Source: Tragulus kanchil
Lineage: Eukaryota > Chordata > Mammalia > Artiodactyla > Tragulidae
Length of the DNA stretch: 64,000 nucleotides
Direction: 5' to 3'
NCBI GenBank assembly: GCA_022376925.1
Contig: JAIOJX010000002.1
Coordinates: 67,101,001 to 67,165,000 of the forward strand
Shown: piece after piece, positions 1 to 11,426 of the stretch
How the letters are laid out: each line of letters begins with the position of its first letter
How positions within the stretch are numbered: the first letter of the stretch is position 1
Notes under the pieces: model-generated
Seen by the model: only the letters and a program-made list of their open reading frames with translations
Databases searched by the model: none
Told to the model about the DNA's origin: nothing
Made by a program: the position numbers and the translations under genes

Positions 1-140
1 TGCTATTAATTTCCCTCTTCTTATTGAATATTTTCTTATTTTTCTCGACTACTTTAATCATAATTAGCTTCATATTTCTAATTAAAGTATAAGCTCACAA
101 GCTAATTTTTTCCACAATCACAGTTTTTTTTATTTTGCTC

Positions 141-375
141 TTTTAATTTTACAGAGTTTTGTTGTTTACAGATATGTATAATTCCAGATTAGTCATATGT
201 ATATCCCATTCCCCCTATTCCACCCCTCTAGGCTGTCACATCGCCCCCATGTACGATCCCTTAGTCCCACAGCACATTGACAATAGTTATCTCTTTTACA
301 TAAGATAGTATAGGGTTCTGTGTTGCTCTTTTTCTCACCCACTTTTCCCTCTCCCCGAACTAATTTTTGTGATGT
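141..375 (-). mobile_element. L1 3' UTR fragment
   Basis: The T-rich start followed by ACAGAGTTTTGTTGTTTACA, and the C-rich stretch after it, align by eye with the 3' UTR of the near full-length L1 in this window (39463-39855). The element is on the minus strand, severely 5' truncated and lacks ORF2. The same copy reappears at 1321-1555 inside the artefactual duplication. The right border is uncertain. Confidence 0.75.
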
Positions 376-1180
376 CTATCACTCATTCTTGTATAAAAGA
401 AAATTTTCTATCTTTTCTACTTAAATAACCCCTTGGAATCTGTAGACTCCTCTCATATACTTTATCATTAAACTGGAAAGCCTTCCAGAATTTAATTAAT
501 TTGCATTTTTAATCAGAGAAAGTAGGTGTTATCACTCTGTAAAGTTGCAAGGTCATCCTGGAAATGACCTTGGTATTTGAGTGAGCAAATACATGCTAGA
601 TTGAGTGCTGCGGTGACAAACAGTTGCAAGGAGAGCTTCTGTTTTATTTAACGTATCAGCATGAAGAACTTTTAATGGGGGTGGGTTATCCTACAGGAAG
701 AGCCCAGAGAACTATCTGAGAGAAAAACAATGTATTTCCCTCAGCCCTTTATCCCTGAGATTCAGAACTGGGGAGACCTGCTTATCTGAGGGTGATCCTG
801 ACCAAACACCAGTGGTAAGAGAGGGTGACAAGAGCCTTTAACATTAACACAAATTCAAAGAGAGATAACATTTGTACTCTGTTCAGAAGCCTGAAACAAA
901 GCTGTAAATGCTTTGCTAATTTTAAAATGCTATAGAGACTTCTTCAAATTTACCAAAACTTCACATCCTGCTACTCCTTTAAGCTCATCTCTATATTAAA
1001 TGATTCTCATTCACCACCAACACTGGGTTATTTTTAACTTTCATCTCTCTCCTCACTTAGAAGTTTTTTTTAAAATACTTTCTGTTTGTATGTATTCTAC
1101 TCATTAAAATTCATATTCTTCTTCATGAAGCTTTTTCTACCCTGGCCTACAACCTTGAGTTATTTTTTACTTCTCTGAAT
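376..1180. other. Unique AT-rich sequence, nothing recognised
   Basis: No open frame above 60 codons with a family signature and no recognised repeat. Bases 376-873 recur at 1556-2053. Bases 874-1180 occur once in the window but probably recur just upstream of it. Confidence 0.5.
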
Positions 1181-1320
1181 TGCTATTAATTTCCCTCTTC
1201 TTATTGAATATTTTCTTATTTTTCTCGACTACTTTAATCATAATTAGCTTCATATTTCTAATTAAAGTATAAGCTCACAAGCTAATTTTTTCCACAATCA
1301 CAGTTTTTTTTATTTTGCTC

Positions 1321-1555
1321 TTTTAATTTTACAGAGTTTTGTTGTTTACAGATATGTATAATTCCAGATTAGTCATATGTATATCCCATTCCCCCTATTC
1401 CACCCCTCTAGGCTGTCACATCGCCCCCATGTACGATCCCTTAGTCCCACAGCACATTGACAATAGTTATCTCTTTTACATAAGATAGTATAGGGTTCTG
1501 TGTTGCTCTTTTTCTCACCCACTTTTCCCTCTCCCCGAACTAATTTTTGTGATGT
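1321..1555 (-). mobile_element. L1 3' UTR fragment (duplicate copy)
   Basis: Second appearance of the fragment at 141-375, identical at offset 1180. It should not be counted as an independent insertion. Confidence 0.75.
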
Positions 1556-2053
1556 CTATCACTCATTCTTGTATAAAAGAAAATTTTCTATCTTTTCTAC
1601 TTAAATAACCCCTTGGAATCTGTAGACTCCTCTCATATACTTTATCATTAAACTGGAAAGCCTTCCAGAATTTAATTAATTTGCATTTTTAATCAGAGAA
1701 AGTAGGTGTTATCACTCTGTAAAGTTGCAAGGTCATCCTGGAAATGACCTTGGTATTTGAGTGAGCAAATACATGCTAGATTGAGTGCTGCGGTGACAAA
1801 CAGTTGCAAGGAGAGCTTCTGTTTTATTTAACGTATCAGCATGAAGAACTTTTAATGGGGGTGGGTTATCCTACAGGAAGAGCCCAGAGAACTATCTGAG
1901 AGAAAAACAATGTATTTCCCTCAGCCCTTTATCCCTGAGATTCAGAACTGGGGAGACCTGCTTATCTGAGGGTGATCCTGACCAAACACCAGTGGTAAGA
2001 GAGGGTGACAAGAGCCTTTAACATTAACACAAATTCAAAGAGAGATAACATTT

Positions 2054-2800
2054 AGAAGGAGGGAAAATATGAGCATTGTTTTCTACGTCTAAGGCAGCAG
2101 GCACTATAATTAGCTTTAATTGAGCTCTTGTTGGGGATGACCTGTCCTGAGGAGCAAAAGGCCCCAAAGATGTGAAAACCAATGCCGTAAGATTTGAGGG
2201 TCAAGCCCACCCTAAGGCTTAGCATATTACTTCTGTATAGATACTTTGATGGCAGCAGTAGGTAGCATACTGGAATTTTATTCCCCATCATATCTCTGGG
2301 TAAAATGATTGGAAACCTGTTTGCCTAGCACCAACACTTCCTGAATTACAGTTGGGCCTAATGCCTGACACAATATATCCTATAGAAGTGACTGAACTAG
2401 AGAGATGAAACTGCTTTGAGCTTGGAATCCACAACCTGCTTTAGTGACTGTGACACCAAGGAGTGGATCTGCCCTTCCTCAAAGAATGGACATGAAGGCA
2501 GAAGACAATTTGTCTCAGCTTATCTGCTTGGCCAAGAGCAGCCAAGTCAAATCCAGCTTCTCTTCAGTAGCTCTCCACTATCTTAAATACTCTTTTCTGG
2601 ATACTATTAAGCATAGAGTTTCCTTGAAATTTGGAGAGGGTTAAGGCTTTGAAGAAATTTGGAGAGGGTTAAGGCTTTGAAGAAATAAAAACCAAACCGC
2701 CTGCAACTCCTGACAGGTGAAAGTTCAAGCATAATTTTATATTTTGGAATTTGAGGCATATTCTTCATTCTACATGCATGCAGAATGTATAGAGGATTCC
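2054..2800. other. Unique sequence, nothing recognised except a small tandem repeat
   Basis: Open frames of 66-79 codons here have no family signature and no splice or promoter context. The only structure seen is the 28-bp tandem repeat at 2626-2687. Confidence 0.5.
2626..2687. repeat. 28-bp tandem duplication
   Basis: A unit starting GAAATTTGGAGAGGGTTAAG is present at 2626-2653 and again at 2654-2681, followed by a few bases of a third unit. The copies are identical. It is too short and too few to be a minisatellite. It could be replication slippage or a sequencing or assembly slip. Confidence 0.85.
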
Positions 2801-3430
2801 ATATATATTTTTTAAACTTTTATTTTACTTTTAACTTTTACAAAGTTTTGTTGTTTACAGATATGTATGTTCTCAGATTAGTCATATGTATATCCCCCCC
2901 TTCCCACCCCTCTAGACCATCATACAGCACCCGTGAAGGATCTGCTTTCCTCACAGAGCAATGACTATAGCTATTTTCTTTACATATAATAGTACAGGCT
3001 TTCATGCTACTTCCTTTACACCTCTCACTCACTGTTCCTTCCCCACAATATCCATATGTCCACTGTCCATGTCTGTCTTTCCGTTGCTTCACTGCATGTG
3101 CCATCATCACCATCCTACTCGATCCCGTATATATGTGTTAGTATATTGTACTTGTCCTTCTCTTTCTGACTGACTTTACTTTTTATGATAGTTTCTAGAG
3201 CCAGCCACCTCATTAGGGCTGATATTTCTGCATTTCTTTTTACAGCTGTGGAGTATTCCATTGTATATATGTACCAGAGCTTTTGTATCCATTTGTTCAT
3301 CGATGGGCATCTAGGTTGCTTCCATGTTCTAGCTGTTGTATAGAGAGCTGCAATGAACATTGGGGTACAGGTGCTTCTTTCAGATTTCATTTCATCAGGG
3401 TATAAGCCTAAGAGTGGGATTGCATATTAT
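2800..3430 (-). mobile_element. L1 3' end, 5' truncated
   Basis: Minus-strand L1 with T-rich 3' end near 2802-2818, 3' UTR, and the last part of ORF2 up to about 3430. The frame at 3115-3390 (minus) has the carboxy-terminal ORF2 signature: CTPMFIAALYTTARTWKQPR, then MNKWIQKLWYIYTMEYSTAV, then LETIIKSKVSQKEKDKYN. The same block appears in the larger L1 at 39866-40120. Endonuclease and RT domains are absent, as usual for a 5'-truncated copy. Confidence 0.9.
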
Positions 3431-3576
3431 TTTAATCTTTATAATAAATTTGTAAATTAGAAGGGCCAAATATTGCTTTCCCAATTTGAAATGTTATCTC
3501 TTTGTAGGTAATAGTCAAGAAATGCTTATTGATAACATAAGCTAAAGTATCTAATCTTCTTGACCATGAGTAGTAG

Positions 3577-4025
3577 GCAGAATAATGGCTCCCAAAATAT
3601 GTACTTCCTAATTCTTGGAAACTGTGGATATGTTATTTTACATTTCAAAGAGACTTTATGGATGTGATTAACTATCTTGAGAGACTATCCTGGATTATGT
3701 AGTTGAGCACAATATAATCACAAAGATCCTTATAGGAGGAAGGTCAGAGTCTGAGAAGAAATGTGATCACAGAAGCAGATGAAGAGAGAGGAGATTTGGA
3801 AATGCTATGCCAGTGGCTTTGAAAATAGAGAAAGGGACCATGAGCCAAGGAATGCAGGTGATATCTAGAAGCTGAGAAAAGGAAAGACACATTCTCTTCT
3901 AGAGCCTCCAGAAGTAAGGCACTCCTGCCGACACCTTCATTTTAGAACTTCAGACATCCAGAACTGTAAGATAATACATTTGTGCTTTTTAAAATATTTG
4001 TGGTAATTTGTTAAGACACAGTTAT
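3577..4025 (+). mobile_element. MLT1-type (ERVL-MaLR) LTR remnant
   Basis: Starts GCAGAATAATGGCTCCCAAA and contains, in family order, the segments for TGGATGTGATTAACT, TATCCTGGATTATGTAG, CCAAGGAATGCAGG, TCTAGAGCCTCCAGAAG, CCTGCCGACACCTTCATTTT and the end GTAAGATAATACATTTGTGC. This is the recognisable body of an old mammalian MLT1-type solo LTR. Subfamily assignment is from memory of the consensus and is not certain. It has no coding capacity. Confidence 0.7.
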
Positions 4026-4714
4026 TGGCAAGTCTTTAGCAATAAGACTGTTTAGGTAACACCAACTTCTCTCTTTACAGACACGTTCAACTAATGCAGC
4101 CTGACTGAATATACTTCTGTGTGCACATGTCTGCACATTTCCTGCTTATTCATGGAAATAAAACTGTGGGTAGGGCCAGTGCATGTTCTGAAGGGTCAGT
4201 GAAAACTTCTGCTTGCTTAAAGCTTTTTTCTAGCTATTTTCAAGGTCCAGTAATACCATGTCATTTCACAAATTTTAATTAAAAACGAGGATATGCTTTT
4301 ATGACCATATGGAGAACTCTGCTCAGAAACCTCTATGTACTTTTCAACTTACTGGGGTTCAAGTTCAAAGTTTTCAGGGTTGTCTGTTGAAATTCATTGG
4401 AAAGAAATAACTTTCACACTAAATATTTTAAAGTAAGAGTCTATTCTGTTGTTAATAAGATTCTAAGAAAACTTATGTTCTTCATGCTATTTTCCTCATT
4501 GTTTTGAAGTTTTTCAAGAGGTTCAAACTAAGTCAAACCAGATATAAGTAATAAACTTTCGATAGCTTGGTGAAGTTTCCAAAGTCTCTAATATTAACAA
4601 AAATTCTCAAGAAATGAGCAGTCTTGAATTCAGATACTGCTGGTATTTTATAACATGTTATATTCAGTTCTGTAACAGGTCAGAAGTTTGAAATGTTGTT
4701 TGTTGTCTCTTACT

Positions 4715-4845
4715 ACACATAATTGCTAATAATTATTAAGCACTTACTGTCTGTCAGGCTCTAAACTAAGTATTTTGCATTTATTGTCATGCAGTTCTCA
4801 AAGCACTCTGTAGTAGAGTATGGTAGGGTGATTATATTAATAGGA
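4715..4845 (-). mobile_element. MIR SINE
   Basis: Reverse-oriented MIR body: TTATTAAGCACTTACTGTCT, then CAGGCTCTAAACTAAGTATT, then TCTCAAAGCACTCTGTAGTA. Old and diverged. It reappears at about 5850-5982 in the duplicate. Confidence 0.7.
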
Positions 4846-5024
4846 CCATTTTTTCACACATCCATACTCTTAGTCCATTTGGGCTGCTAACAAAATGCCA
4901 CAGACTGAGCCGGTTATAAAAACAGAAATTTATTGCTCATAATTTTAGAGACAGCAAGTCCAAGACCAAGTCACTGGCAGACATGGCTACATTGTCTGCT
5001 GAGGGCTGTCCTGATTCATAGCTA

Positions 5025-5393
5025 GGTTGTTGTTGTTATTCAGTCACTAAGTCGTGTCTGACTCTGTGATCTCATGGACTGCAGCGCACCAGGCCTTCAT
5101 TCAGTACCTCTCAGAGTTTGCTCAAGTTCATGTCCGTTGAGTCAGTGATGCCATCCAACTATCTTGTCCTCTGTCATCCCCTTGTCCTTTTGCCTTCAGT
5201 CTTTCCCAGCATCAGGGTCTTTTCTGATATGTCAGCTCTTCGCATCAGGTGGCCAGAGTATTGCAGCTTCAGCTTCAGCATCAGTCCTTCCAATGAATAT
5301 TCAGGGTTGATTTCCTTTAGGATTGACTGGTTTAATATCCTTGCAGTCCAAGGAGTCTCTCAATACACAGTTCAAAACTTCTCTTATGACCAT
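5025..5393 (-). mobile_element. BovB 3' end (duplicate copy, degraded end)
   Basis: Same insertion as 6162-6547. Its right end is corrupted by about 50 bp of error-rich sequence at the duplication junction. Confidence 0.85.
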
Positions 5394-5849
5394 ATGTCAT
5401 TTCACAAATTTTAATTAAAAACGAGGATATGCTTTTATGACCATATGGAGAACTCTGCTCAGAAACCTCTATGTACTTTTCAACTTACTGGGGTTCAAGT
5501 TCAAAGTTTTCAGGGTTGTCTGTTGAAATTCATTGGAAAGAAATAACTTTCACACTAAATATTTTAAAGTAAGAGTCTATTCTGTTGTTAATAAGATTCT
5601 AAGAAAACTTATGTTCTTCATGCTATTTTCCTCATTGTTTTGAAGTTTTTCAAGAGGTTCAAACTAAGTCAAACCAGATATAAGTAATAAACTTTCGATA
5701 GCTTGGTGAAGTTTCCAAAGTCTCTAATATTAACAAAATTCTCAAGAAATGAGCAGTCTTGAATTCAGATACTGCTGGTATTTTATAACATGTTATATTC
5801 AGTTCTGTAACAGGTCAGAAGTTTGAAATGTTGTTTGTTGTCTCTTACT

Positions 5850-5982
5850 ACACATAATTGCTAATAATTATTAAGCACTTACTGTCTGTCAGGCTCTAAA
5901 CTAAGTATTTTGCATTTATTGTCATGCAGTTCTCAAAGCACTCTGTAGTAGAGTATGGTAGGGTGATTATATTAATAGGACC
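5850..5982 (-). mobile_element. MIR SINE (duplicate copy)
   Basis: Same insertion as 4715-4845, repeated by duplication 2. Confidence 0.7.
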
Positions 5983-6000
5983 ATTTTTTCACACATCCAT

Positions 6001-6730
6001 ACTCTTAGTCCATTTGGGCTGCTAACAAAATGCCACAGACTGAGCCGGTTATAAAAAAACAGAAATTTATTGCTCATAATTTTAGAGACAGCAAGTCCAA
6101 GACCAAGTCACTGGCAGACATGGCTACATTGTCTGCTGAGGGCTGTCCTGATTCATAGCTAGGTTGTTGTTGTTATTCAGTCACTAAGTCGTGTCTGACT
6201 CTGTGATCTCATGGACTGCAGCGCACCAGGCCTTCATTCAGTACCTCTCAGAGTTTGCTCAAGTTCATGTCCGTTGAGTCAGTGATGCCATCCAACTATC
6301 TTGTCCTCTGTCATCCCCTTGTCCTTTTGCCTTCAGTCTTTCCCAGCATCAGGGTCTTTTCTGATATGTCAGCTCTTCGCATCAGGTGGCCAGAGTATTG
6401 CAGCTTCAGCTTCAGCATCAGTCCTTCCAATGAATATTCAGGGTTGATTTCCTTTAGGATTGACTGGTTTAATCTCCTTGCAGTCCAAGGGACTCTCAAG
6501 AGTCTTCTCTAATACTACAGTTCAAAAGCATCAATTCTTCAATGATATCATAGCTACTACCATCTCTCTGTGTCCTCACCTGGATGAAGGCACTAGGGAT
6601 ATTTCTGGACCCTCATTTATAAGGCACTAATCCTAGTCATGAGGGTTCTCAAAGGCCCTGCCTCTTAATACCATCATATTGGTATGAATTTTAGGGAGAC
6701 ACATTCCTGACTGAAGCATTCAACACTGCG
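6001..6730. repeat. Old mammalian interspersed repeat split by BovB
   Basis: Left part 6001-6161 (TTAGTCCATTTGGGCTGCTA, then ACAGAAATTTATTGCTCA) and right part 6548-6730 (CTCTGTGTCCTCACC, then AAGGCACTAATCCTAGTCAT, then CCTCTTAATACCATCATATT) are the two halves of one widespread old repeat, interrupted by a BovB tail. The family name is not certain, probably LTR-like. The left half also appears at 4862-5024 in duplication copy 1. Confidence 0.65.
6162..6547 (-). mobile_element. BovB 3' end, 5' truncated, with TSD
   Basis: Minus-strand BovB tail of about 386 bp. It starts on the plus strand with GTTGTTGTTATTCAGTCACT, the reverse complement of the BovB 3' terminus. The minus frame 6311-6499 has the BovB carboxy-terminal signature VPWTARRLNQSILKEINPEY, then SLEGLMLKLKLQYSGHLMRR. 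TCATAGCTA flanks it at 6153-6161 and 6548-6556, a clean 9-bp target-site duplication. The RT core is absent. The artefactual copy at 5025-5393 loses the right TSD. Confidence 0.9.
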
Positions 6731-6736
6731 TCAGGG

Positions 6737-7005
6737 TTTGATCATGTGACTTGCTCTGGCCCAGCTAGGCTAAGGCAAACTTGATGCAAATAAAGATTTG
6801 AAAAACTTGCTTGCATGTTTCTCTTCTCTCTCTTGGATTTCTGTCACCACCAACAAACAGGCTGGACTAGCTTTCTGGAAAGACATGAGATACATTGGAG
6901 AAGAGCCAGGATATCGCAAGAAAAGCTGTCCTGACCTATCCAGCACTAGCCAGGTGATTGTAGAAACTCTGTTGACATCAGCCCAGCCCAGCCCAAATTT
7001 TGAGA
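6737..7005 (+). repeat. Possible old LTR-like repeat
   Basis: The order ATGTGACTTGCTCTGGCC, GCTGGACTAGCTTTCTGGAA, GAGATACATTGGAGAAGAGC, GAAAAGCTGTCCTGACC resembles the old family seen at 13200-13547 and 17100-17290. Diverged, and the family is not named. The 70-codon frame at 6798-7010 is accidental. Confidence 0.45.
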
Positions 7006-7074
7006 AATAAAAAATGTTGATTAGCTTAAGATGTATGTTTTAAAGTGGTTGGATATTTATACATGTAGATACTA

Positions 7075-7145
7075 ATATTATTCTCATTTTATGTGTGGGC
7101 AAATTGAATTCTAGGATTGAGTAACTTGCTCAAAACTGATTCTAA
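7075..7145 (-). mobile_element. MIR fragment
   Basis: ATTATTCTCATTTTATGTGT, then GGGCAAATTGAATTCTAGGA, then GAGTAACTTGCTCAAA matches the order of the conserved MIR core read in reverse. Short and diverged. Confidence 0.5.
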
Positions 7146-7234
7146 CATTGAAGAACATAACCATATATAATCAAACCACAATTTGGAAAACTTTGAAGTG
7201 AATTCTACAGCCTTAAAATGGACAGACTAGCTCT

Positions 7235-7237
<3 letters not shown>

Positions 7238-7287
<50 letters not shown>
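7238..7287. repeat. (CA)n microsatellite
   Basis: About 25 uninterrupted CA units. A likely polymorphic dinucleotide repeat. Confidence 0.97.
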
Positions 7288-7289
<2 letters not shown>

Positions 7290-7686
7290 TATTTCCATTC
7301 TTAAAGGACAGAAACAAGCATTATGAAATAGATGTGATATAATGGGGCAGTAGGTGATATTATTGATCTGTTAATTTCACACAGGTGACACTTTGGTCTG
7401 CAGCATGTTAATGGACCCTGCCCCAATAATACCCATCCCCCAGTAATAATGACCACTGAAAATGACCTCCTAATAATTTTGACTACAATTTTGGTATATA
7501 TTCATCATCCCAAATTTCCAAACCTCCCTAGATGAAGGAGAAGGGCTGGAAAAAGTTATTCTAGGTGAGAACCCCTTTGGAGTTTACAAAATATTAGACT
7601 TAATACTAAATGTGTGTGTTTTTTGATCCTGACATACTAATTTTAACAAGTAATTTACTTGTTAAAGCTAGTAATTTAATTATTAA
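7288..7686. other. Unique sequence, nothing recognised
   Basis: AT-rich, no supported frame or repeat. Confidence 0.5.
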
Positions 7687-7723
7687 GACAGAGTCTTTAC
7701 CCACTGGACCACCAGGGAAGCCC
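7687..7723 (-). mobile_element. tRNA-Glu-type SINE head fragment
   Basis: Only the first 37 bp of a SINE in reverse: TTTACCCACTGGACCACCAG followed by GGAAGCCC. The remainder is missing, which is unusual because SINEs normally lose the 5' end. Possibly a later deletion. Confidence 0.6.
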
Positions 7724-7852
7724 TAGTAATCACTTCTTAATTTTGTTTTATTTTTGTAGTATAATCACCCAGATGTTTGTATTCCTAGTTTTTTGTTTCC
7801 TAGTGTTTTATTTCAACTATGTTTTTTTTTTTTTTTTTTTCTAAATACACTT

Positions 7853-8010
7853 TCAGTTCAGTCATTCAGTAGTGTCTGACTCTGTGACCCCATGGCTACT
7901 GCACACCAGGCTTGCCTGACCGTCACCATCTTCCGGAGCTTGCTCAGTCTTATGCCCATTGACTCTCATGTCCATCCAAACAACTCATCCCCTTATCAGC
8001 TTCTTTTCAT
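7853..8010 (-). mobile_element. BovB or Bov-A 3' tail
   Basis: Begins AGTTCAGTCATTCAGTAGTG, then GACCCCATGGCTACTGCACA, the reverse complement of the BovB/Bov-A 3' terminus, and continues to about CCATCCAAACAACTCATCC. A run of at least 20 T at about 7818-7838 lies just upstream. Too short to tell a truncated BovB from a Bov-A monomer. Confidence 0.75.
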
Positions 8011-8163
8011 CTAAAGGTATCTATCTTCTACATCACTTTTTTCTGTATAACTTGTTAAAGAACCTTGGATCTTTTATTATTTCAGGCCAGAGGCAGTGGG
8101 CCTTTGTGATGAACACACATTTTTTGTTTGGAAAACAGCTCTGGCAATATCATTTGCATAGTC

Positions 8164-10486
8164 AGCCTTTGTGCAGTTTATTCCATCTGTCACTTCTCTG
8201 AATTGGTTCAGAAACATAGTCATTTTGGCACAGTTGCGTCTTGAGATAATGACTTCATCAACTTTCTTCAATTAGCATCCTGGCCAACGAATGCATTATG
8301 TTAAACAGTAAGGTTAATTATTATTTCTCAAACAATAGACCTTGACTGCTATCAGGGAAGTTATTAACAGAAGCTCTATTCCCCTAATACCTGCTAAAGA
8401 ATGATATCATCACTTTAGCCATTTATATAGTACTTTTTTAATCAAGAATGATGTAGAAATGCTTTGCTGCAGTGCTTTCTCTTTGATCAATTGCTATTTC
8501 ATGATCTTTCCTCCCAAATTAGGAAAAAATCAAGGCCCAGTCATTATGTGGGATCATGCTGCTACAGATTAGGCTGTCTTTTCTTAATTCTGTACTTCAA
8601 GTCAGGATGATTTTAGAATGTCAGTTTACAGAGTAAAGAAGGTAAGAAGCTACCTTTGCTTTTGAGACTGGAAGGTTAGGTTGATTGCTTGAATGCTATT
8701 CAAAACCAATAAAATTTGCTTTCTGGTTATAATACCAATGCATGTTCATTATAGGAGATTTTGGGAGAAGAAGTACAAAAAGAAACTGTAAAAACTAGAG
8801 AATAATGTCTTATTGACAGAGTTCATTCTCCTAATTTTTTTTTGCGATCTGTTGTTCAGTTGTCATTTTCAGGAGTAACTACTGCCATTGCCCAAATACT
8901 ATTCTCTTAGTCCTGTGTCAGTGCTGGCTGCCAGTCTGAACTGGTATGCTTTCCTCTCTCCTGCCATGTATTTCAACTCATCATGTGAATCATCCATGAT
9001 TTGTTTTTGTCCATAATCCTGCATGGGACTTCTCTTCTGTTCCACTCTGTATACCTCTGCCTAAGATTTCAAACTACAGTGAACATTTCTGCAAAGTGAA
9101 CAGTCTTGTGCAACAGGTGGTTTCTTGAGTCAACCAGTCTAGATGGTCAATTAGAATGTAAAGTAACACTTATTAATTTGCCTCCCAGGCCAATAGTCTT
9201 TCTTGGAAGCCTTCTCTTTTTACCTCTAGTTGGAAAAGATCTGATCATTAAGGGATTTTATAAGCTTCACTTCATCTTTATTGTCTGTGGAACCCCATAG
9301 CCTAGGGTTTATTGTTACTGTTATTAATCCATTAGCCTTTGTGCAGTTTATTCCATCTGTCACTTCTCTGAATTGGTTCCAACGAAGTTGCGTCTTGAGA
9401 TAATGACTCATCAACTTTCTTCAATTAGCATCCTGGCCAACGAATGCATTATGTTAAACAGTAAGGTTAATTATTATTTCTCAAACAATAGACCTTGACT
9501 GCTATCAGGGAAGTTATTAACAGAAGCTCTATTCCCCTAATACCTGCTAAAGAATGATATCATCACTTTAGCCATTTATATAGTACTTTTTTAATCAAGA
9601 ATGATGTAGAAATGCTTTGCTGCAGTGCTTTCTCTTTGATCAATTGCTATTTCATGATCTTTCCTCCCAAATTAGGAAAAAATCAAGGCCCAGTCATTAT
9701 GTGGGATCATGCTGCTACAGATTAGGCTGTCTTTTCTTAATTCTGTACTTCAAGTCAGGATGATTTTAGAATGTCAGTTTACAGAGTAAAGAAGGTAAGA
9801 AGCTACCTTTGCTTTTGAGACTGGAAGGTTAGGTTGATTGCTTGAATGCTATTCAAAACCAATAAAATTTGCTTTCTGGTTATAATACCAATGCATGTTC
9901 ATTATAGGAGATTTTGGGAGAAGAAGTACAAAAAGAAACTGTAAAACTAGAGAATAATGTCTTATTGACAGAGTTCATTCTCCTAATTTTTTTTTGCGAT
10001 CTGTTGTTCAGTTGTCATTTTCAGGAGTAACTACTGCCATTGCCCAAATACTATTCTCTTAGTCCTGTGTCAGTGCTGGCTGCCAGTCTGAACTGGTATG
10101 CTTTCCTCTCTCCTGCCATGTATTTCAACTCATCATGTGAATCATCCATGATTTGTTTTTGTCCATAATCCTGCATGGGACTTCTCTTCTGTTCCACTCT
10201 GTATACCTCTGCCTAAGATTTCAAACTACAGTGAACATTTCTGCAAAGTGAACAGTCTTGTGCAACAGGTGGTTTCTTGAGTCAACCAGTCTAGATGGTC
10301 AATTAGAATGTAAAGTAACACTTATTAATTTGCCTCCCAGGCCAATAGTCTTTCTTGGAAGCCTTCTCTTTTTACCTCTAGTTGGAAAAGATCTGATCAT
10401 TAAGGGATTTTATAAGCTTCACTTCATCTTTATTGTCTGTGGAACCCCATAGCCTAGGGTTTATTGTTACTGTTATTAATCCATTA
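8164..10486. repeat. Artefactual direct duplication 3 (period 1152-1170)
   Basis: Copies at 8164-9333 and 9334-10486, abutting. The start of copy 2 is damaged: GGTTCCAACGAAGTTGCG replaces a longer stretch of copy 1 (8209-8238), and a T is missing in GACTCATC. After the first 80 bp the copies agree, apart from an A-run indel (GTAAAAACT against GTAAAACT). The content is otherwise unique sequence without a recognised repeat, so no element could have moved it. Confidence 0.93.
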
Positions 10487-11222
10487 TCTGTTTTAAGGCA
10501 TGATTAACTGAGCTTCAGTGCATTAGCAGTGACAGTTTTATCATTGGTATAGAAACACTGGAGATACTTGAACTTTAACTGGATTGCTTTCATATTTCAA
10601 TTTTTTAAATTCATTTTGTCCTTTATAACACAGGTTGTAAAAATATTCATTCCCTGAGATAAAAATCCAGGGCATCCACACATAGTCCAGGTGTGGTCTA
10701 TGGTAACATTATGTTTGAGAGTACTATAAGGTTGGGTCTTCTTGTTTCATCATATTAAACATCTGTATACTCTAGTTTAACTTATATTACAGTGGGCTTT
10801 CTTGCTTATAGTCATGCAGAGTATCTTCACCCCCTCACAACCTCCATTCCCCCAAACAAACTGTGTTTCTTGTGACTCACCATCACATTTTTGATTTCTC
10901 AATTCCACTGGCAATTTGGAACAGCCTTCTTACTCATGTTGTGTCTGTAACTCTGGAATCTTAGCCTTTGAGTCATGTAGTTTTGGAAATCGTTGCTATC
11001 TGCCATATGTATTAGCAGCAGTCAGGCAGCCCCATAAGACCTTTCTGGAAATATTCCAAAATATCTCAGTTTTTATTTTGTATTTAATTTGAAAGAATTC
11101 CAGTTAAATTAGCCTTGGGTTCCTAACTTTGACTGGACGTCCAACTGAAGACAGCCTTGGAAATCTCTTGTTTGGCAAATCAGCACCCTTGGTGAGACTC
11201 TGTGGATTTCCTGAATGTCGCA
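10487..11222. other. Unique sequence, nothing recognised
   Basis: Single-copy in the window. No repeat signature, no plausible exon, no CpG cluster. Confidence 0.5.
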
Positions 11223-11426
11223 CAATCAATTTGTGACATCACGCTTCCAAAAATCATAATTTAACTTTTTATTTCAAGGAAAGCTTTTTCTGCAACTAAT
11301 ATTTAGTACTAGTAATTCCTTTCTTTCCTATTTAGTTTATTGATGAAAGTCTGGATTCCAGTGTAGAAAAAATAAAGGGCTAAAGATTAATTAAATATAA
11401 TTATATTTGAAGGAAACTAATTTATT

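Larger units (their letters stand above)
1..2053. repeat. Artefactual direct duplication 1 (period 1180)
   Basis: Bases 1-873 recur at 1181-2053 and look identical line by line. The likely repeated unit is 874-1180 plus 1181-2053, so the junction is at 873/874 and the first copy began upstream of the window. The unit mixes an L1 3' fragment with unique sequence and respects no element border. I infer an unmerged overlap between two assembly pieces. Confidence 0.9.
4258..6528. repeat. Artefactual direct duplication 2 (period about 1136)
   Basis: Copies at 4258-5393 and 5394-6528. Copy 1 degrades over its last 50 bp: CCAAGGAGTCTCTCAATACA stands where copy 2 has CCAAGGGACTCTCAAGAGTC. Homopolymer differences occur elsewhere (AACAAAAATT against AACAAAATT; ATAAAAACAG against ATAAAAAAACAG). 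This is what a low-quality piece end abutting its overlapping neighbour would give. Confidence 0.93.

Noticed and set aside
3577..4025. Endogenous retrovirus
   Set aside because: Only solo LTR-type remnants (MLT1-like) are seen; no gag, pol or env sequence anywhere in the window.
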